Part shown: piece by piece, positions 36,041 through 47,069 of the stretch
How positions within the stretch are numbered: the first letter of the stretch is position 1
How the letters are laid out: each line of letters begins with the position of its first letter
NCBI GenBank assembly: GCA_950106755.1
Contig: OX467091.1
Span: 14,835,538 to 14,899,537, forward strand
From: Climacium dendroides
Lineage: Eukaryota > Streptophyta > Bryopsida > Hypnales > Climaciaceae
Reading direction: 5' to 3'
DNA: 64,000 nt
The notes under the pieces: model-generated
What the model was told of the DNA's origin: nothing
Seen by the model: the letters and a program-made list of their open reading frames with translations, nothing else
Database searches by the model: none
Made by a program: the position numbers and the translations under genes

Positions 36041-38050
36041 GAGAAAGGCGAGGTCAGTGCTGTTTATACTGGATTAGAGTTTCCATTTGTCGATACCTCA
36101 TGGATCGATCCGTCAAACTCCGTAAGCCTACAATCATAGCCCACATGGTTGCTTTGACTATCCCTTTCGATTTAACCATCCAAAAGTAGTTAGAGGAAGA
36201 CCTAGCAAGGATAGGATGCGTAGGACTTATACGGAGGCCGTGGAGCCTCAAGAATGACAAAATGATTCAAGAACTTATTGTAGGAGTTTTGAATCAATAT
36301 AAGTTGATGGTGAGGGGTCGGCTTGTAGCCTAGATCGTGGATATTTGGGTGGAAATATATGGATTCATGAAAGCCAGATTCGGATTTGCCTCCTGAGTGG
36401 ATAAGTATGTGAACAAAAAGTTCCAAAATCTGGCACAATTAAAAGAAAGGTACACCATTAGTGATTGTAAAGACAGTAGGCAAGACGTGTATTGGAATTC
36501 CTATTTTCACTTATGTATCCAAATAAGCCCACTCGGGTCACAGTCACTATGGCCAACACCATCTTGGGGGCTATGGAAGACTGAGTAGTGAATTGGTGGG
36601 AAATAATTGGAACAATAGTTGCAAAACTCATGGACAATGTCTTGAGGAGCAAGACCAACATGATTAGCCTATACCTGTTCCATCTCTACCACTACCATGA
36701 GGTGCTGAGCGATATGGAGGTGGTAGCATATGATACTAGAGCAACGATTTTGAAGTACGGCCTCACGGAGGAGTTTGAGTTGGAACATCTATAGTTGGAA
36801 GAAGAGGAAGACATTTCAGAAGCGAAGGAAGACACCACTGAGCGATGGAAGGATTGAAGGAAGTTCATCGATTTGGGTTCACGAGGGAAGTTGCCAATAT
36901 TGGAGGGAAAGGAACCTAGCCAACTTGCAACTTAGGGAGAGAGAATTTAGAGCTCTTCGAGACCGGAATCCATTGGATACACTAGGCCAAAATAGTACAT
37001 GTCGGAATGGCAGTTGCTGTCTTCAATGTTTGTGAGTCATTGGAAGGTGTCAAGTCGAATTGCATCATTGATTGAGTAAATTAAATGAAGATCAGGACTT
37101 GATATTCTGCACAAACGAGAGGAGCAGATCTAGAAACTAGAGAAGGAACGAGATGACCTCAAATCTCGGTTGACTTCGACGAAAGAGGAGTTGGGCGCTA
37201 TGAGACAAAGAGAGACGGAGGCTCTCAACCTCGTCTGGAACTTGAAGGAGTTGGTCTCATATCTGGAGGACATCATATTCAAGGTCGAACTCTTCAATGC
37301 CAAGTTGATCAGTAAAGGCCACATTACTGGAACAAAGGTGGTGATGATCTTGGTCGATTTCTAAGTCTAAATGGAAGTGATGCTGAAGGAGATGCGCCAA
37401 CTATTGGAGAACTTAGATCATGACAAGGTCTTGGATTTCTCAATTTTTATAGAAGTACCCACCACTTTGCCCTCGCCATGGAAAAATCAACTTGAAAACC
37501 CTTCTTTGAGTATGATACAAATTTTGGAAGAAAGGGAGAAGACGCCAACTGAATCAGTTAAGGAACTGAGTTCAAGATCAATTCCGATGCAGTTAGAAGT
37601 TTCCTCTCAACCGAGCATTCTGCTTTCACAAGCAACTTTCAAGACGCCCCCTCTTTTGACCTGCATTGCTCTTGCTCAACGGATAGGAGTCTTGACAAAT
37701 TCGACTCAAACCCATCCAGAAAGTTTCGCACACATGCAATAAACAACACCAACATTTGCGCCAAGATAAGAAAGCTCTATGGTGAATCTGAAAAAGTATT
37801 CATTGAAAGATGAAGTGGTCGTTTAGGAGATTGAGGATTATGAGGAGGAGTCTATCAAGAGTTACGAGATAGAAATAGAGACAGAGGAAGAATCCATGTT
37901 GCTTAAGACTGTTTGGTCCACGCCAACTCCCAAGGTGATGACCTAGTCGGCAGTGAAGTCGACTTCGCCTCCCAAGGCCGTTCCTAGGAGACTATCCACG
38001 TCGATAGAAAAGGGTGGAAGTAGTTTGAAGAAGGCATGGAAAGAAAAGTA
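36040..38050 (+). pseudogene. Degenerate unknown coding block, possibly retroelement gag-like
   Basis: Consecutive plus-strand frames broken by stops and shifts read as one protein-like region: LAQLKERYTISD (about 36430), KLMDNVLRSKTNMISLYLFH (about 36620), TKEELGAMRQRETEAL (37170) and a Glu/Lys-rich coiled-coil-like part to 37740. Codon-like composition and collinearity argue it was once coding. I do not recognise the family. Repetitive proteins of this style occur in plant retroelements, but no protease, reverse transcriptase or integrase follows. Confidence 0.35.
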
Positions 38051-38059
38051 GGTAGTTAG

Positions 38060-39245
38060 AACAATTTATTTTTGAAGTAGTTAGGGTTTTTTCGAAATAT
38101 TTGTTTCGAAACGGGATTTCCGTGTGTAGGCCCAAATTCTGGGTTTGTTGGGCCAACTAGCCAATGGCATTTCGGCAATCCTGAAATAGTCAATTGTGCT
38201 GTTGCTCTGGTTTTGTGGTGGCTATTAAGTTCCTTTGTTTTGTTTTTAAGGGAGGGGCAAATTTGTTGCCCTCCCATTCCATCCGAGTTTATTCCATTTT
38301 GTTTGCATTCCATTCTTTAATCTAAACATTCAAGCGTACGTTCTGAGTCCAATTTCTTCCAAAGAGTTTGACTACTGGTTTACATGAGTGTTGGAATGTA
38401 AGAGAGGATGAGTAAAGAGGAATCCGGATCTTTAGTAACTGGATTAGACTGAGAGGGTACCTAGTGGAGGGATTTAGATTTGTGAATGAAGACTTACGCA
38501 CGGTACCTTTAAATTACCAGAACAATAATCTGATAGGAGCTGAGCAGTAGTATGGATGCGGGTTCGGAATCCCAGAACGGATTCCGTGCGGAGATAAACG
38601 ATCGCCAGAGAAAAATTTCCACCTATGGAGAAGGTCTACCAACCACAAGATCAGTCTAAAAACTAAAAAACAAATTTATTTTAGTTTCGGGTGTTTATAG
38701 ATCCATTGTTGTAGTAAAGAAGACTTAATGCAGCCTTAAGTGACTTACTTTTTGACTGGCCTTCCGAAAAGTTATGAAGGTGTAATCCCCTTGACTCAAC
38801 TCGTTGTTTTTTATGTTTATTTATTTTAAGAGAGCGGAGAGTATGTGAGGATTACAAGTGGTGAAGTCCCTACCCCTCTAAAACAACAATAGTAGACCCT
38901 TTGAGGATAAAACAAAGGTATAGAAAACCATTAGGTTGTGGAATCATTTCCGGAAACTGGAATAGACTAGATCTAGATTGGAATCCAATAAGTATTGGTA
39001 GCCAATAAAGTGTAAGGAGTTTGGATGGATCAATAGTCAGATGATTAGGTCCTAGAAAAGAAAAAATCTGGATACCTAAGTTTAGTACAACATCTTGGAA
39101 TCCCTTAAGATGACATTTCAAGTCATTTTACAACGTTTTAGTATTATAAAGATACTTACACCTAAACTATGTGTACGACAATGCTAACTCAATCATGTGA
39201 TTGGCCCTGCAATTTATTGATTGTTATAGCAAAAGCACTAATAAT
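38060..39245. other. Intergenic, no gene seen
   Basis: Mixed-composition DNA after the degenerate coding block. It may include an element terminus, but no repeat pair or coding sequence was identified. Confidence 0.4.
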
Positions 39246-39251
39246 AGGAAA

Positions 39252-40382
39252 TTATCTTTGACAAAATGTAAAGGGCAAATGGCTATTGTTACAATGATGT
39301 ATGGTTCTTAGAATCAACACTTCTTGACTATGATGGTGCTCTTTCATAATTTTACACAATAATACAATGAAAGACACTTGTAAAATATACAAATGATTAC
39401 CATTGCATAAACCTTTTGTTAGATTTAATTTTCTGAGCAACATGACATATTGACCACATTTTGAATTTAATTGGTGAGGAGGCAAACTACTAAGTTGTAA
39501 TGAATTTACAAACTCTATTGGATAATGATGAACATGTTCATCATTTTCATGCACAAAATTAGCATTGAAACATTGATGCACATCACCAAGCATGCAATTA
39601 GTGATTTTCTAATTGATTTCTTGAGTATCATCATTTTGTACAGCCAAAATAACACGCTCAAAGAAATCAACCAAATGATCAAAAATGGCATCAATGAGAC
39701 CATCTAAAGAGTTTACAACTACAACCATTCCTAATGATAAATCCACCCTTGAACTAGTTTTGCCTTCATTAATATCTAATAAAAATCATTGAAAGTCTGG
39801 TTGACTTTGTAAACACATATTTGTAGTCAAATGAAAATGATGCATCAATGGAAACAAATATGAATGTTGCAAGTAAGCCTCAATACTTTATTGGCGGCTT
39901 CCACATTCAACAACGGGCAAAATTTGACAAAAATCAACACCATTTAAAACTACAAGTCCACCGTTTGAACAATTTAAACTACAAATATCTTGCAAAGATC
40001 TATCTATAACTTCTATTATAAATTGATGCCCAACACAAGCTTCATCAAGTACAATCAATTGCACTTTATGCAAATTTTGAGCTAATGACAATTGAATACT
40101 AATATTACAAGTTAAAGCATCATGCAATTGTAATGAAATGGCAAAAGAAGAATGTACAATTTGTCTTTTGTGTAAAAGGCAAGCAGTTATTCCACTTGTT
40201 GTCATTGCTATACATTTGACACCACGACCACAAAGATAACCTAATATGGTATTGTACACAAAAGTCTTGTCGGTCCTATTAGGCTCATCTATGAAAAAAA
40301 ACTTATGTGGAAGATGGGGTTCTAAAACAGAAAAACTCACTGCATTGAAAACAATGCGTTGCTTTTCGTTGAGTTTATTCAC
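39252..40382 (-). mobile_element. Helitron PIF1-type helicase remnant
   Basis: Minus-strand frames from 40382 read LNEKQRIVFNAV (helicase start) and then a decayed Walker A (FIDEPNRTDKTFVYN, where GPGGTGKT is expected, so the key Gly are lost). Walker B-like LIVLDEA, a motif near GGLVVLNGVDFCQILPVV (GD replaced by GV) and C-terminal SSLPPHQLNSK / VMLLRKLN / GLCNG follow. This order matches the helicase half of plant Helitron RepHel proteins. Frameshifts and stops break it after about 39890. The Rep nuclease half, 5' TC and 3' CTRR ends were not found. Confidence 0.8.
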
Positions 40383-40429
40383 ATTTTTTTCTACAAAATG
40401 AATGTTTTAATTATTTTTAAAAATCTATT

Positions 40430-40590
40430 GGCCCTCAAAATTCCATAATATTACATAATTCCATAATATCACATTCTATGATGTTAAAGAGGTTGTTAAG
40501 TTTCTGTAACATCACATTGTTTGACTATGTGATATTATGGAGGTATTAAATTTTTGTAATATCACAATCTTACAATGTGATATTACAGAG
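40430..40590. repeat. Hairpin-rich ATATCAC repeat, copy 2
   Basis: Contains three related stems. The best is TGTAATATCACA (40555-40566) pairing with TGTGATATTACA (about 40576-40587), a perfect 12-bp stem. It resembles 30421-30560 and lies just outside the Helitron helicase start. Confidence 0.6.
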
Positions 40591-40599
40591 TCCCTTATG

Positions 40600-41525
40600 A
40601 TTTTAGTAGTATGAATGGGTCCTATACATAATGGATACTTTAGCTATTATAGGGTTTATAGCTGTGGTTTTAAGATTTAGGGCGGCATGTTAGGGTTTGG
40701 ATGTCTTTCTTTGTTGCCCAATTTGACTTAATTTAGACACTTTTTATTTCCTACTAGTTCTAATTTACATATTTCATATAGGGTTGTTTTACCTCCTATC
40801 ACCCTATGTATATATAAAGAACCTATCTTCTCAATATTAAGTGCAAATGTTGAATGACTTTTGAAGCAAAGTGAAGTAGGTGTAGAATTCAATAACTAGT
40901 ATGAATAAAATGTTGTAAGTGTTGGAAATTTTCTTTTGGAAACCTCAATAATTTTTTGTTGAAAATTGTAAGCACTTCCTTTTTAAAAACATCACTGCAT
41001 TTTTTAGTTTTGAAAAAGACAATTTGGTAGACAATACTGACAACATCGTTTTCTAAATCTAGACAATTTTTTCAAATTCTACTAAAACAACATTTTATGG
41101 AGTGATTGAGACAATATTTTTAGAAGTTGTTGTAATACATACAATTTTTAACTCTCCCCCCCAAATGAAATTTCTAATAATTACTAAAGACAAGTTGCAT
41201 AAAAGACAAAATTTCAAAACAAATGGACATTACTTAACCCTTTAATGACTAGCCGATGTATTTCTAGTTGATGTCATACTACATAGAGCAAATTTAATTT
41301 CAATAAACATAAAGAGTAATGGAATTAGAGTAAATTTAAATGCTCTATAGAAATCAAATTTTATTGTAAGATGTGCAACAACATAGCAATTGTAATTTTC
41401 AAACACAATTCCACAACAAATTGAAATAGTGAATCTCATAAACTAATACATATTTATTATAAAAGACACTCCAAAATGTGGATGAGTCGATGACCATGGA
41501 AGAGACGATAAGGTCAAATGGGTGT
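40600..41525. other. AT-rich intergenic DNA, no gene seen
   Basis: No coding sequence. Short AT-rich stretches only. Confidence 0.45.
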
Positions 41526-41530
41526 AGGGA

Positions 41531-42395
41531 ATGCAGCATGGAGTGCTTAGAGGCATTTACAATCTTGAAAATTTATAGAATATCCTGGTGATGAGCAGAA
41601 TGAATCCTAATCAATAGATGTTTGTTAGATGGATGTAGAAAATCATGGGAACCTAAAACTAGAAATAATACTATAAGACACCTTTAGGGTCCTTTTCATC
41701 ACAATCCAATGACTGTTCAATCTTTACTTCAAACTTTGACAATGAGAAGGGACACAATTCTAATCTTTAATATTTTCCTCAATAACCAAATAAACCATAC
41801 ATATAACCACACAATCTTGAAGAATTTTTTTTGAAGTCTAAAAACAAATAAGCTCACTTTTTAACTCTAAAACATTTGTAAGTTATAAGCATTGAAGATT
41901 CTTAGTTTGGACCCATCTTCTAATTTTCTAAATTATGCACACTATAATGTGATTGAAGATTTGAGTTAGAAATGTTGTTAGTCATGATAGTGTTTTAAAC
42001 TCACATACAACTACATTGATTTCTCCTAATAATACACATGACACTAATTTACCAAAGTCACCATATTTTAAATTAGTGCAAATTGTAATATTCTTATATG
42101 GTACCAATGTTGTCACAATTTTTTTTGTGGTAACACTACTATTCTAGGTGCTTCATGATCCCCTCACTATTAAGACAAATCAGAATAGGCGGAGGGATTC
42201 CATTCCCACTTCACTCTTAGTAGTGTAGGATTGTAGCATGTAATAAACCAACCTTGTGTGCATTGGCTACTTTACTTTTGATTGTATGAAATAACAATTT
42301 TGGGCTAGAAGAGTAGTAAGAATCACTAGTGGAAAATTTGTCAACAAAAAGATAGTTCACCTAATGAGCATTTTTGTCAAAAATATTATGAATGG
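41531..42395. repeat. Dispersed ~850-bp repeat, copy 1 (CpG-depleted)
   Basis: Aligns end to end with 50062-50907 in the same orientation, sharing TTGAAAATTTATAGAATAT, GTGATGAGCAGAATGAA, CCATCTTCTAATT and GTTCACCTAATGAGCATTTT. Most differences are C-to-T or G-to-A at sites that are CpG in the other copy. No terminal inverted repeats or coding region were seen. Confidence 0.85.
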
Positions 42396-42399
42396 AATC

Positions 42400-43440
42400 T
42401 TTTGTTTTACAAATTGGGACCCTTGAATCATCCTTTATGCTTGGTCAGCAAGGACTTGAAAGACAAAACATCCAACGTTGTTCTCAAGAATCATGTGAAG
42501 TAGAGTATCATATAGGTATTGGATGCACAATTCAATGCCATTGTGCAACAAGTACTACTTAGAATTAGCTAGAATAGCCAACTACGATAGCAATTGTGAC
42601 ACCAACTTTCTGAACTCTAACCAAGAGAGTCCACTAGATGGTCTCACATTTTATTACTCAACATCTTGAAGAATATGTACATTTTGAAAAACATGGACTT
42701 TAAAGTCAAGGTATAAACTACGATTTCAACCCATTTGAGCCAATAACACACTACAAGGGAGCAGTGTCAATTTGGACATTTTTTGTCAATTTGGACATTT
42801 TAGTCAATTCAAATGTGTCAACTTGAACACTATTTTCTTATACTGCACCTACATATAATTCAATCAAAGTAGCTATAGTCACAGCAATAGCTACAAGATA
42901 TAATAATAAATCTATGGTCTAGAACAAAATTGCATCTTAAACTCAAACCAATACTTATTTCTTCTCCTTTTTATGTGGTTGCTCGTTGTAGTCATCATCG
43001 TGAAAAAGTTATCAATGACGTAACATTGGAAATTGATGCATTTCCACATATCAGAAACAATGTCATGTGAGCCAACTTGTACCGATAAGACCTTGACGAG
43101 ATCACTCTTTGTAATTTAAGGTATACACTTGAATTAAGAGGTATTTGATGTGGGGCTATTTACCTTAATTATTGCAATTAAGATGATCAAAGTTTTACAT
43201 AAAAAGATGCAAATGGCATATTTTCAATACCCTATGTTTTTTGCAAATTCATTCATGCGATTTTTCAAGTGGGGCTATCATACATATTAAATTTAAGTGT
43301 CCAATTTTTCCCCATCCCCACTCTTCTTCACAAATCGCATATCCTACATTGAGTCATCTATTTGCTTCGAGAGTGGACTTCAAATTAACGCAGTTTCTAT
43401 AAGTAAACTGAGAGTCCAAGGAACCGAATGCAAGTGGAGA
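42400..43440. other. Intergenic, no gene seen
   Basis: AT-rich; includes a short duplication of TTTGTCAATTTGGACATTTT around 42770-42800. No coding sequence supported. Confidence 0.4.
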
Positions 43441-43449
43441 AATTCAGAC

Positions 43450-44110
43450 CTGAAGATCATGGCCCCAGTCAACTGGAGCACTACACACAAACACAGCTGC
43501 AATCTGCCTCTCATTTGCAGGCATGAGCATGTCGTTGCTAGTGGCCTCATTTTTACGCCACTGCTTGTAAGATTGCAAAGGATCCATGTGCTGAAATTCT
43601 ATGCATTACTTGTCCATCTTTACAACGTACCATTCTGAAATAGCAACACGATTTGCTTCAGAATGAAATTTCTGATTCACTTGCACGTATTTAACACCGG
43701 AAGAAAAAGTTTCAGTACAAGATCTAAGAAATAGAATCACTATTCCAATATATGATGGATCGTTTGGCAATCTCGAAACCTTTGATAGAAATATATATAT
43801 ACCTCTCCAAAACCAAACTTAATACGAGTCAAGAAGCAATTACGAAGCAGCTGCACTTTGATTTGTTAGGAATAGAATATCCATCTACTGTATGATGTAA
43901 GTTGGTAAGAAATGTTGCTCAGACCCCAACCTTCTCCTAAAAACGATACAAAATACTAGCAAGATTTGTGCTTCATGTTTTTTCATGTGTAGCTTACGAG
44001 AAACCATAGCTGATGAAGCTGCTTCTGGATCACCTTTGCCAACAACCAGAACCCTCCTCGAGCTAAAACTGCATTCATAGATCATGTCGTTGAACAGAAG
44101 TAGCTCCAAG
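43450..44110 (-). pseudogene. HDHD5/CECR5-like HAD hydrolase gene fragment (two exons)
   Basis: Two minus-strand exon-like blocks in the order of plant HDHD5/CECR5-type haloacid-dehalogenase proteins. The first, about 44110-43998, includes SSRRVLVVGKGDPEAAS and ends at a GTAAGC donor; compare the family pattern VVAxGKGEPA. The second, 43590-43450, is flanked by AG and GT and is an intact 47-codon exon reading MDPLQSYKQW then AAVFVCSAPVDWGHDLQ, where the family has VDWGRDIQV. The N-terminal catalytic DxD part and the remaining C-terminal exons are not visible nearby. It is probably a gene relic or captured fragment. Confidence 0.5.
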
Positions 44111-44294
44111 TGGTAGAGCAAAATTCGAGTGCAGAATATTGTAGTTGAGCTAGAACTACTAACTCAGGTTGCAAGAAGCGAAAGAATGAAAAAGATCAGA
44201 TCGATGTAGAAACACAAGAACATGGAATGCAGTGATGCTGGAAACCAACCGCTTTGCAAAGTACTTGAATCATTAGGAGGAAATTGAATCCATT

Positions 44295-44970
44295 AAACTT
44301 TTAACCCCTAAATGACGGATCCATGACCATTGATTTCAAACTTCACTGCCCATCTCTCAGTTTGTTGTCATTTTGCAACTAGATATGTATGAAAAATTTT
44401 ATATTTATTTTTCAGAGATGAAATTACGTGTCTTTTGTACTTCACAAAAATTTTAGATTTTTTTGTGGAAAATTGATTTTTTTGAGAAATTTTGAAGAAA
44501 AAGTGAAAAAAAATCACGTCGAATAGAAAATTATTTCAAAAAATCTGAAAATTTCACCATGTGTGTATATTACAATGACTAACATTAGTGTGTACACTTA
44601 GTTTCCGTGTCATTCTATAATTAGAAAATAATAAACATTGAAAATACATCCAAAGTTCAAATTGTAATAAAATATTCAATATTAGGAATTTTTTCAAAAC
44701 TCAAATTGGAGTAGAAATTAGAGTAGATGACCTTCATTTTGTTAGTTAGACTTAAATTCAAAAAAATATAATTTTTGTGGAGAAATTTCAGATTTAGAGC
44801 AAATAACAACAAGTTCCAAAAATACACTAAAATAGCATATTCTATGATTCATTTTTTTACTAATTTCTCATTTATGTGAAGACAAACACTTGCAAGACTA
44901 CAAACTCAATTAAATATTCTTTGTAATCCACCATAAAAGGTCAACAAGAAAAATATGGAAAATTTTGTCA
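44295..44970. repeat. Dispersed ~700-bp repeat, copy 2
   Basis: Partner of 20515-21230. Here the repeat follows the HDHD5-like fragment. Noncoding and AT-rich. Confidence 0.75.
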
Positions 44971-44979
44971 TTCATTAGC

Positions 44980-46130
44980 CAAAAAATGTCTTCCACTTTA
45001 TTTATGGGTTAAAAGTGTTTGAGTATTCTTATTAATTTTAATATAATTGAATTGAGTATGAAGGTGTCCACATCATCATTAGTACCACCATGTAGAAGCA
45101 CTAAAAGTTGGTAGTGGTCACTTGACATATAGATACTTGGTAGGTTTGTGATTTATAAGATCATGGATATAGATTGGATAATCATGACGAATTTTTGAAC
45201 CATCATGCAATTCTTGGCCCAATTAGTGAATTGAGAAGACTCTTTCCCATCCAAACTTTGGCATTACAAAGCAACCTCTTTGAGGATTCAATTTCTTCTT
45301 AATGGAAGTGTAATCCAAGGGTACCTGCAAAAATCCCATCACACTCCATCAGTTTCCAAAATATGTTTTGCTAAGAGAAATTTAGAAGTTAAAAAAGTAA
45401 GCACCACAAGCAATAGTCGTAGAAAAAATAGTGAAATTCCATTCATCTTGGAAAGATCGCTCAAAAAAACTATAGTAGAGAAAACATGTCATTGATTGCA
45501 CAACTCCCCCTTTACCATGTACTAACCAAATTAAAATTGCACAAAATAGGTGCTAAGCATTTTTCATTTAATTTGATAGAAAGTTTATTATATGACCAAC
45601 TTTATTCTTTACGCAAGTGAAAATAATTGTGCAGGAGTTTGTTAGTAAAAGGGGAAGTACTTGGTTTTAATGAAAATTTGATTGCCCATCACTAAGTGTA
45701 TCATGGATCACAAGATGTACATGATTTTTGAACCATTTTTCTATGGGAAATGTTCAAGACTATATCATCAAAAGTTGTATGAAGATTCCAATCATTTTAT
45801 AAGATTTTCAATTTGCTAAGCCATTTATAACTTAGGTTATCAATGGCATGTTTAAAATAAATCATAGCTATGGGTTTGTGCAGTTAATGACATGTTTACT
45901 ATAGATAATTTACCTCATTTCAATTCACAAGAATTGAAATTTGGTGACTTAAGTTAGCTTAATCCCTTAGGCTACTTCTATTGATCTTCTACTTGTAAAG
46001 TTCAAACTCAACCATCATTAAGTACTTAGTTGTGTTGCCATCCTAAAAACATCCAAATCCATTCATTTTTCCAAAAAAACCACTAAATTAATGCCTACAA
46101 CGGATAATGTGTTAATTCTTTATTGGTGAG
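44980..46130. other. Intergenic, no gene supported
   Basis: A weak minus-strand protein-like stretch around 45350-45170 (FTNWAKNCMMVQKF) may derive from a retroelement, but no family could be named. Confidence 0.3.
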
Positions 46131-46136
46131 TAATTA

Positions 46137-47062
46137 ACCTCTAAAGTCCCAAGTGTGCCCTTAGGGGACACTTGGAAGTTTAGGCAGGTTAATATGACCT
46201 CAATTTTTGGTGATTTTTAAAAAAACTTTCTCAAAAGATAGGAAAAATCATTAGCTTCGTGGGAATATGATTTTTATTTCAATTGGTGCATGGGAGCAAA
46301 AGTTATGCCATCTTACACATAATTTTCACTTTGTTAGGCAAAAAAGAAAATCTACAAAAAATTGAAATAAAATTGAGTTTTTTCTCTTGTAGATCTTATT
46401 TTTGTTTACATTGGAAGCTTTGATTCATTCTATTTGGATTAGTGATATGAAAGTTATAAACAATCTTATTTTAGAGGCAATCTAAATGTCTTCTTAAAAA
46501 AATAACTTATAGGCTTCATTTTTTAATGCAATTTTTGCAATTTAAAAAAAATTGTTTGATAATTTTAAGTTTGCTTGCAAGGAAAATCTCATCATTGGAA
46601 TTATGGTGTTTCAATTCCATCTTACTGAGCTATTAATAATTTAGTATTTTGTTGAATCTTGAACCTACTTCTACTTAGCAATTTTTTAAAGAATGAAAAT
46701 CAAGTGTTTTGAATTAAAAAAAAATTTCCCCAACTCTCAACTCAAATCTTCAACATAAAAAACTTTTAACCTCAAACTCAATAGTATAAAAATTAAAAAA
46801 AAAGGAGATTCAAAGTCTAAAAATCTAATCACAGAATGTCCAAAAAAATTTGTTTTCTTCATTTTAAACAAAGATATCTTACAATCTACACGGGCAATGT
46901 TTTTGAATTTCTACTACACATTCTTATACTAGTCTAGTGCAAGATCCTAAGGTTAGATATGCCCCCAAAAATGAAAATTTCAAGAGTTTTTTCACCTTGC
47001 AATAGAAATGGCAGTTTTGAGTGATTTTTGAAAGAAAAAAGGCCTTGGGGACTTTGAAGGTT
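46137..47062 (+). mobile_element. Non-autonomous mariner-related element, long copy
   Basis: Left end TA-ACCTCTAAAGTCCCAAG; right end CTTGGGGACTTTGAAGGT-TA. The inverted ends and TA flanks agree with the family seen at 16676 and 18876-19670. The interior blocks TTTATTTCAATTGGTGCATG and AAAAGTTATG are shared with 18083-18560. No transposase. Confidence 0.6.
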
Positions 47063-47069
47063 AAGGTGG

